From the NCBI GenBank assembly GCA_005406025.1, contig BGZK01000090.1, positions 310,001 through 374,000 of the forward strand: a DNA stretch of 64,000 nucleotides. Direction: 5' to 3'. Below the pieces are notes generated by a model, which was given only the letters and a program-made list of their open reading frames with translations, did no database searches and was not told the DNA's origin. Positions 56,694 through 64,000 of this stretch are shown here, piece after piece. Position 1 is the stretch's first letter. Each line of letters begins with the position of its first letter. The DNA is from Eumeta japonica (Eukaryota > Arthropoda > Insecta > Lepidoptera > Psychidae). The position numbers and the translations under genes are program-made.

Positions 56694-57285
56694 ATTATAA
56701 TCCGGAACATTCTAACCCATCAAAAAATCATCAACTCTCACGCATAGCGTTGTTTACATTTTTATGATAATTTTATAGGGTACTTTTAGAGGGAATTGTT
56801 CTGCAATGTATGAGCGTAATTTGCGACAATATTTTCTGCGATTATTGTAGACATGTTGTAGAAAGAATCGATGTAAGGTACAGGGTATGGTCTATATTAG
56901 ATTACATTTCCTTATTCTATATTAGGTATGGATTTGTTTTTGTCAATAGTTAGTATAACAAATTTCGTATTGACGAAATTTATTTTAACTTACTGTTTCA
57001 TAATTCAAACAAAATTTAAATAATTCACCGACATAATACTGCCTTTAAAGTATATCTCATAATGAAGCGATTTGAAAATTTTGGAATGGGCCTTCGATTC
57101 GATAAAAGCTTGACTTGAAAATTATTCTCATATGGAATTGCGTAATTCCATTAAGTAGACAATGTTCCTGGTAATATTGAGATTAAAAAACGTACGGGAA
57201 CTCTAGAAATTATTACTATTCTAATTTTGTCATTTTTTTTTATCAACCAACCGCGGAAGGATACTATTCCATTATGTTTTTACAG
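56694..57285. other. AT-rich DNA, nothing recognised
   Basis: No supported feature. Confidence 0.4.
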
Positions 57286-57545
57286 ACTGACGGGTTGAGG
57301 TAAGGTCAGGTTAAGCCCCCCACGCCGGCCCAACGCGGTGACGAAGTCCAACACCAACGACTTAACGAGCTCTCTGAGGCACGAACCGAGTAGTGATTTA
57401 GTTAATTTAAAAATGAATTGATCGATCTGCCCACAGTCAGAGTTTGAACACACTAATTCGACGTCAAGTTTACTAACGTAACCGGCTGGAGACCATCATG
57501 TATGGACATTTTCATACACCAGTAACAATAAATAAAATGTCTACT
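57286..57545 (-). repeat. Probable SINE-type body in reverse orientation
   Basis: 'acttaacgagctctctgagg' then 'cacgaaccgag' is the reverse-oriented form of the 'ggagagcacgttaag' block found in the SINE at 36232. The surrounding 'ggttaagccccccacgccgg' sequence is GC-richer. No clear tRNA head is seen. Confidence 0.4.
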
Positions 57546-57729
57546 CCAAAAAAAGGCTTTCTTTATGATCGGTTAAAAAATTACACTAATAATTGTAGTT
57601 ATAATTTTATTATTATATTTGATTGCAGTTATAATTGTAGGACATATATTATACGTGTATAATAGTTTATATTTTTTATTTATACCTAAAAACAATTGAG
57701 CTCAAATGAACATGTTATATTCGACACAT

Positions 57730-58010
57730 TTCTAGAAAACCATAGAAGTGGCTTGAACAAATTACAATAGGTGGCGCTATGTATTATTATCATGAAAACT
57801 GCAACTGATCGGAACCCTGTATAACTGTCATACGAAATCGTTTAATTGAATAACCGCTATCGATTGCAATTTGTGTGTTTCTTGTTTAAATGAAGACAAT
57901 GGAAACGTTTAGAAACCGGTTTCAACATTTATGCGAATTTCGATGGTATTCTTTATACCCTAAAATAGGCACTGCGAAGGCTGCCAGGGTGCGGTTAGAA
58001 AAGTATAAAA
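57730..58010 (+). repeat. Diverged repeat shared with 43190-43460, copy 2
   Basis: ACAATAGGTGGCGCT (57764-57778), 'gtttaattgaataacc', 'gaagacaatggaaac', 'ccggtttcaaca' and 'tgcgaatttcga' occur in the same order and spacing range as in the first copy. A 71-codon frame starting at 57890 overlaps it and is probably incidental. Confidence 0.55.
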
Positions 58011-59085
58011 CTCCGTTCTTAGCCTTGGGTTTGCCTTTGAGGCTTTACCTTCAGAGCGTTTTGCATACACATTGTTATTCTAACAGGGCACGATATTCAT
58101 GGTAAGGTGGGTCGATCTTAGATGAGGGTATGACTTTGTGAGGTCGTCCGTCTTTACTTATTCACGACCACCGGAACTTGAAGAAGTATATTTCATTATT
58201 CGACTTACGACTGACTTTAATTTCAACTCGGACGATGATGTAGGAGATCCTTTTTACGGAAAATGAATGATTTCCCGAAGGATATGATTCCAGGAACGTG
58301 GAATTGTGGATGAAAAGCGCATGCGGTGTCGTGAACGGGATTAGGATATGGAAGTTGAATTGTATATTGTCATACTACATTTTAGTTGTACATACTACAT
58401 TCGTCCACTAACACTTCCACTGTTGTTCTAGTGTGTTTTCTAAGATCAATTAAGGGTTTTCATTTATTTTATATTTATCTTGTTGTTACTGTATTAATTA
58501 ACCGTAATGTTTAAATAAAAAAAAAAAAATCTAATTTCCTTCAAACATTAAAATTATTTCAAAACATAAAAAAAGATGCACACTACCTACCATTAGTACC
58601 TTTAATTGAAGTTATGTTTAAATAAGTTTCATTTCTAAATATAAAAATAAGTATTTAAATATATTAATGATAATAACTTCTCATATGTAATTCATTTATT
58701 TTCCAAGCGAGCTAATCTCGTGAAAAATGCTCTGCAAATTTTTAAACTTTGTAAATTTCTAAATAAAAACTGAGTTTTAGCGAAAAAAATTTCGAATCAC
58801 CTCAATTTGACTGACTTTATTTTTGAATTTCAAACACTGAAGAACTCAATTTGAAATCGGCGTATACACATTTAGCATTTATCTTTGAAGCGTGAGGTGA
58901 TTAGACACACAAAAAATTACATTTACCAAAATTCCCCATAGCAAATCTCCTTATTTGATATCGTATAGACGCGTGGTTTACAAAGACGTGTTTTTCATAG
59001 TCATCAAATGTTTACTCCTTAACATATCTAGAAAAAGTTTTTCTGGAAAACCTTAAATTACGACCGATAGATAAAAGAACTAACA
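58011..59085. other. Mostly AT-rich DNA, nothing recognised
   Basis: Moderately GC-richer to about 58360, then AT-rich. No supported feature. Confidence 0.4.
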
Positions 59086-59480
59086 AACCCTACGTTATAC
59101 GCTGAAACAACTTACGAACTCGCGGAATAGAAATAAACAGTCGCTGGGTAGTTCGGCCGACGGGAGGGCGAAAGGGTAGTATGGGAGTAATGGGAGCTAA
59201 AAAGGCGGGAGGGGCGCGGGCGGGGTGTTTCCTGTCGTCGGAAGTTCCTAATGGCGGCGAGTCACGCGCACCGCTCCCCACCACCCACCGCCGCCCACTC
59301 GAATTACCACATCCACTATGTTAATGTGCCGGAGTAAAAATAACCAAGTCGACTGTATGGGTTTCATTATTTAGGCTACAATTGCGAGTAACATTCACTC
59401 GGCCGGCGGTCTGCGGCAGCGCGTATAAAAATTCGATTAGCATCGAGTCACCTAGGGCCCGCCGGGTAAATGACAAATTC
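59086..59480. promoter_or_regulatory. GC-rich island with a TATA-like box; possible promoter region
   Basis: A G-rich segment (59155-59235, e.g. GGGAGGGGCGCGGGCGGGGT) is followed by a C-rich stretch (CACCCACCGCCGCCCAC), then GC-rich DNA with TATAAAA at 59424-59430. No initiator or downstream gene can be recognised, so promoter function is only a possibility. The 64-codon minus-strand frame has no motif. Confidence 0.25.
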
Positions 59481-59855
59481 GTCCTTGATTTGGCCACGTT
59501 TGTTCACGAATGGGATACACAAATTGTTTTTGTACCTACATTTTCTGTCTAGACACAGGACATGGACGTGTGTTATAGTTAAAAAACTTGTGGTTTATTA
59601 ATAATATAACTTAAAATGAAACATGTTATTTGAAGTTCTACAGGGAAGTTGATCGATTCTACACCAAAAGAACATTTTTGTCAATAAATACTGAATTTTA
59701 TCATAATTTAACAATTAAATTAAATACTTATTTAATGCTGTAACACCGGTATCATTAGCATGCAAATAAATTTTGGGATATTTTCTTGGCAGTGTGTTAT
59801 GTAAGAGGTTTTTCTACGAGAATAAATATAGGACGAGGAGATCAGCTAGATACCG
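59481..59855. other. AT-rich DNA, nothing recognised
   Basis: No supported feature. Confidence 0.4.
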
Positions 59856-60065
59856 TTGTAATCGACATAGCTCATAGAATTAGCTAGCCGAAGTGGCAAC
59901 CGGCAGGCCATATCGCTCCCACAGCCGAGCTAGGAAATAGATCTCGAGCTGGGACTACGAACTGAATGTCTGGGCGTGGGGTGACCCATTAGGGAGACTG
60001 ATGATCTAGTAAAGATCGGGAACCACCATTGGTTAGTGATGGTGAGTAAACTTAATCGGAAAATC
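59856..60065 (+). mobile_element. 3' end of a LINE (endonuclease-RT family), copy 2
   Basis: 'cgacatagctcatagaatta', 'gctagccgaagtggcaaccg' and 'gcaggccatatcgctcccac' parallel the 52460-52530 copy ('gctagtcgaagtggcagcg', 'agaccacgtagctcg'). Translated pieces give PKWQPAGHIAP. It is truncated and frameshifted. Confidence 0.55.
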
Positions 60066-61040
60066 CACGGGTGAACTACATCCACATATTTGTATTATAT
60101 GTAATTTGTTATACAAAAAAGTTTCTATTATCGATCGTCTACGATGTATTGATATTATGTGTTGTTGTAGAGAAGGTCGAAAGGAATCCGGCTATATGAA
60201 CTATTTAGCCAGATAAAGTCGGAAAATAATCGAGTTCATCGAAAACCAGACGACCGAGAAACTTATTTACGCGATTGTACAGACTCAGAGACTGATAATC
60301 AGATTGCAAGTAGGATTGCCGTATTATTGGGAGTCGGCCCTAGAATTAATAACTTACATTTAAAATGGTGACAAGCGCCACCGTTTCTCATATGGACTTT
60401 TCTCATATCCCCGTCACTCATATGGACGTTTAAGACCTCAATACGTTAACTCCGCTAGAATAATCGCATTATACTAGTTTTCTGGTTTTAAGTTAAGCCG
60501 TTTAAATTAAAATGACGTGTCGAGCGACATTTTCCTTTCGTCGTTAGTGGCCCCTACTCACCACTTCTGGTTGATGAGCGCTCGCATTTGCATTTTCCCA
60601 CTGCACCACAATGGCGCTTAAATGTCTTAATTGTTATAGATTTATATGATGAGATTTAAATTATACTGTGAAACCCATACCTTAAACTGCCGCGTTCACT
60701 GATAATCATAATGGCATTGCAGCCTCGTTTAACATTTAGTTCTGTATCCAAAAATTCTAAAACACTTGGCTTCGTTTAAAGATTATTAAAAAAGAAATAC
60801 TATTTAGGTAGACGTTAAGATGGCCTTTATAAACGATAACTCAAAACTGATTTCTATACAATTACGTTACTTAATTTATCGATAATTTTCTACGAGCGAT
60901 ATTTAAAATCCCGCAGTGAATCCTATTATATTCCCTAACTGATGGATACTTCCTAATAACAACTATGATAGTGCTTAGGATCGGCAATGACGAAGCGGTC
61001 AATTTAAGGGTTAATTTAAGGTAAATGTTCGAATTGTACA
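60066..61040. other. Intergenic DNA, nothing recognised
   Basis: 'tctcatatggacttttctca' and 'cactcatatggacg' form a small local repeat near 60385-60430. Otherwise nothing is supported. Confidence 0.4.
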
Positions 61041-61620
61041 TTATCAGGCTCGAACATTGACCGACGGGCGAATTGACGTGCGAGTTTTTAATTCAAGCGA
61101 AATCAAATCACTCGCGCGGTGCCTCGGGGAATTCGCCAAGCCGTCGGTCCGGGACTTTGTCGTCGCCTCGGCGGAGACAGCAGCGCCCCCGCTCTGCACT
61201 GAATCAGTGTTGCGGGCTCGAGGTGGAAGCTATACAATCTCAAATGAAAAACTCTCTCTCAACGACGGGACTATACGACCTTGAGACAATAACAACAATT
61301 TCGAGAGTGAAAAAGTTTTCTTAATGCGATAAGAATATTCCAAATGTAAGAATGAATTTTTCGGATAAAAATATTCGTCGAACACGTCAAGTCTACAGCT
61401 GCACATTGATTTAATTTTTAACCATCAACGCCCTGCAGGTCGGTAGTAACAGCCGCATTACCTAATGACGGGCGTGGCGGTGTTAACCTAAATGCACTAA
61501 CGTTTTTCTCGGGAAATCCCCCGCTAACAAAACGGTTAACGGGGGGAACACCCCTCTCTGGTCGTCTGCCACCCGGTACCAGGCGCCTGAGCTGTGCAAA
61601 CTTACAACGTTTGCCAAACT
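61041..61620. other. GC-richer islands without a recognised gene
   Basis: 61060-61235 is GC-rich with two overlapping plus-strand frames (75 and 83 codons) lacking motifs. 61440-61610 is GC-rich with 'aacggttaacggggggaaca'. Either may be old exon, regulatory or repeat sequence. Confidence 0.3.
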
Positions 61621-61779
61621 TAGTATTTTACTTTTGCAATCTACACAATTTTCCGTCGGGCACGAGTGACGGTAGCCCTAGCTATGGTTAGGTATGTGTG
61701 TTTTTATACGGCGAGATTAAGGGGAAATCATATTCGCTATTCAATAATACGTCACGATTGAAGGAAGTTCAGAGCCATC

Positions 61780-61905
61780 TCGGTTAAGGTCTCGATCGTT
61801 TTTAGGATAACGTTGGAAAGGAAAAAAGAAACCCTTATTAGATCACTTCGTTGTCCGCCTGTCTGTCTCTCTGCCTGTCTGTTAGTGGTTTTGTTGTGTA
61901 AAATA
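61780..61905 (+). repeat. Fragment of a 'gtctgtctctctgcctgtct' repeat
   Basis: 'gaaacccttattagatcact' followed by 'gtccgcctgtctgtctctct' and 'gcctgtctgttag' resembles the '...accctattactaagact...gtctgtctgtc' part of the Lepidoptera repeat found at 5905. Confidence 0.5.
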
Positions 61906-63639
61906 GAAATTCGTTTTGCATTTATTTGCTTTCATTGCTGACAAAGACTATTTCAAGTAGTGCAATGATTTTGAATTATAACTCAGACACACAATTTAAC
62001 TTTATAACACCATCAGTATGTAATGTTGAGTAATTTATTTCTTATTTGATCGAGGTAAAGTAAAAGTTGGATATACGTATTGTAACCTCGTTTTTAGTTA
62101 AAAGAAAGGCAATAAAACAGTCTTTTTCCTTTAAAAAGAAAACTAGGATTGAAATCCAACTGACATTTTGAAGTGTTTGCGTAGACTAAACTACTTAGAA
62201 AATTTGAAAACTTAATCAATCCAATTTGCATGTAAAAAAATCTCTGTTTTAAAAGAGGTATCTTTTATAATTTGTTGATTTCTACGACCAAAATTTCCAT
62301 TTCTTCTCCTTGTTCAACACTAGTTCCCTATTACAACAAATTGAGAAAATACAAAGTAAGATTTAATTATAATTGTAATATAAATTGTAAATGTGATGAT
62401 AATGCGTACGAGCATTAAGTTCTGTATTATCCATAAACGATACTAAAACGCGGGTATATATAAAATTGATTTGTATAATAAAAATATACATATTAAATAC
62501 ATAACTAATTTAAAACCAGTCTGCATCATTCGCGGTAGTTTTATAACAGCATTATTTTACTGATATATAATAAATATTTATTACAATGAAACAAAGATAA
62601 AGAAATATATTACAGATTTATTTTCACTTAATATCAATGTTAATTAAAGTGAATTATAAATTTCAGGTCGACCAAACAATCGAATTAATTCTTATGGGAA
62701 CCTAAATCAAGCTAAACTTTTACATTGTCTTTCACCCTAGGTGTTCTTGACTCATATGGGCCTGTCGTTTCTTATACGGTATTCATGATATTTTCCTTCG
62801 ACTTTACAGAAATTGCCCAATCTGTATTTCTCACGATTAGGCACAAAGCAAATAAAAATAAATATATAGAAATAGAACGATACTAGGTGATGTAGACTGT
62901 ACACTATAATTGACCACATCGTATTAAGTTAGCTGCTGCTGCTGTTGTATGTACAGAAGTCCCGTGCAACTGATTGATTTGTCGATGTCGAACCGATAAC
63001 ACTACAATGTAAATCTAGAAATTCAGACTGTAGATTTCTTTTGTGTTTCCTATTGTCTTTTCTATTACGAAACGATTTTTGAAAATTATTTTCGTGTAGG
63101 TGCTATATTGGTTATGGAAGTTTGTATGGAAGACTGTCATTTTTGAAGTTAATAATGTGAAATAATTGTATTCCGTTTACCGGCCGAAAATTAAAAATGG
63201 CGGGTTATAGCGTTTTTGAAAAAAAAAAACACTCTTAAAAGCAAAATTAGGTACAACAGTCTGTATGGAAGTGCTGTTAATTTTGAAGTTGAAAACTAAT
63301 ACTTAAGAGGGAAAACACGGGTTCGCAGCTTTGGCGCGTGAATTCTAACATGTTTGAAATTAAAATCATACAAAGTAGTATGAAAAATTTCAAATAGAAA
63401 TCATTATTAACGTTTTTAAAAAATCGACTTTGATAGTACCTAACAAAATGTGAAGCGCGAACTTATACTAATGTAAATCGTATTTGACTCCTAGTAATCT
63501 TTTGCTCTCAAACTGGGGTCAAAACGTCCACGCACTAGGCGTAAAGTTACGTCTGAGAATTTCAAAATATTAAAATATTTTAGTTATTTTAAATACTTTT
63601 TTAAAAGAAAGAACGACAAGTCATATTTTATATAGCAAA
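61906..63639. other. AT-rich DNA with one direct repeat pair
   Basis: 'gtatggaagactgtcatttt' + 'tgaagtt' at 63123-63150 and 'gtatggaagtgctgttaatt' + 'ttgaagtt' at 63263-63291 form a diverged direct repeat about 140 bp apart. A short (GCT)n run lies at 62934-62946. No gene is supported. Confidence 0.45.
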
Positions 63640-63895
63640 TTTGAGGGACAAAGAAGGCGAGCCATCAGAAAGAAGATGGTCACCGCTGTCCATGGACACT
63701 CGCAATCCCAATGGAGTCACCAGTGCGTTGCCGGCTTCTTGGGTGGGAATAGGGTATCTAACGGAAAGGGATCGGGTCTATGGACGGAAGAGATAGAGCG
63801 GGCCACCGGAACACTCGCTCATTGGACGAAACGTAACAGTGGCAGCTGCTACTTCGCGTCTAAAGTCTATCAGAATGTAGTATTATACCGATCGA
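63640..63895 (-). repeat. 'gagagtcccggtggcccact' Lepidoptera repeat, copy 3 (inverted)
   Basis: On the plus strand it reads 'gaagatggtcaccgctgtcc', 'atggacactcgcaatcccaa', 'agtgcgttgccggcttcttg', 'gggccaccggaacactcgct' and 'cattggacgaaacgtaacag', the reverse of the copies at 41953 and 46700, down to 'taccgatcgagccgg'. Confidence 0.7.
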
Positions 63896-64000
63896 GCCGG
63901 TGTATTTTTTGTGATAAAACCAAGTCAGTCGAAGAATGGTTCTACCACAGTAAACATTCATATTCCGATTTCTTCCACAATCTTTCAAATTCAGATGGAG
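63896..64000. other. Window edge, nothing recognised
   Basis: About 100 bp of unassigned sequence up to the right edge. Confidence 0.4.

Noticed and set aside
61057..61324. Two overlapping plus-strand frames in the GC island
   Set aside because: Both phases are open and neither shows motifs; composition explains them.
1..64000. Prokaryotic or viral systems (operons, CRISPR arrays, phage genes)
   Set aside because: No dense coding, no spaced direct-repeat arrays and no viral genes; introns and insect repeats are present instead.

Overview
The window looks like a piece of a moth or butterfly (Lepidoptera) nuclear genome. The DNA is AT-rich, coding density is very low, the few coding fragments are spliced, and there are many diverged interspersed repeats of kinds I recognise from Lepidoptera. 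These include ends of the 'gttccgt...ggaaccc' type, tails of the 'cctcctcctttt...gttaaaa' type, tRNA-derived SINEs, 'ccggtggccc...ccatggg' elements and 3' ends of non-LTR retrotransposons. I see no operons, ribosome binding sites, rRNA genes or CRISPR arrays. No complete, confidently identified host gene lies in the 64 kb, so it is probably intergenic or long-intron DNA. These identifications rest on pattern recognition; no database search was possible.

The most organised object is at 4470-9645. It is a ~5.2 kb element with inverted CACTGAAAAAA ends and subterminal regions that share motifs in inverted orientation (ACAGAATTTCTGT, TGACGTCA, GTAATNATTAC-like). It encloses the wreck of a multi-exon gene (5175-8343). 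That gene starts like a SAM-domain protein (MDEETQTLLTQWKMDDYIEL) and ends with the block KFHFLTHY...GPPVLLWSMRFEAKHRTFK, which I recall from large uncharacterised, often multicopy invertebrate protein families. It carries several frameshifts and stops. A common Lepidoptera repeat sits in its second intron, and a 195 bp fold-back element lies between the gene and the right end. I read this as an old CACTA/EnSpm-like DNA transposon, or a related type, carrying a SAM/FEAKH gene. The gene is dead in this copy.

Layout: 1-4470 is AT-rich DNA with repeat traces. 4470-9645 is the element above. 9645-15400 is AT-rich DNA with GC-richer islands (9.7-10.4, 11.3-11.6 and 15.1-15.4 kb) and one interspersed repeat (12.45-12.79 kb). 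15407-15632 is a clean hAT-type MITE with 8 bp target duplications. 15.6-24.5 kb holds short repeats, palindrome clusters, microsatellites and a CA-rich strand-asymmetric block. 24513-24710 is a candidate coding exon. 28.9-31.5 kb contains two fragments of one LINE family, followed at 31788-31834 by a candidate 47 bp micro-exon with excellent splice sites. 34.5-36.9 kb has three tRNA-derived SINEs. 37.7-38.5 kb has a degenerate ~300 bp tandem repeat and a perfect 28 bp palindrome. 41.7-47 kb is another SINE and repeat cluster with a minisatellite. 49.7-50.7 kb has two small candidate coding ORFs. 52.4 and 59.9 kb carry 3' ends of a second LINE family. 54952-55271 is a candidate terminal exon on the minus strand. 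The last 10 kb is otherwise repeats, GC islands and AT-rich DNA.
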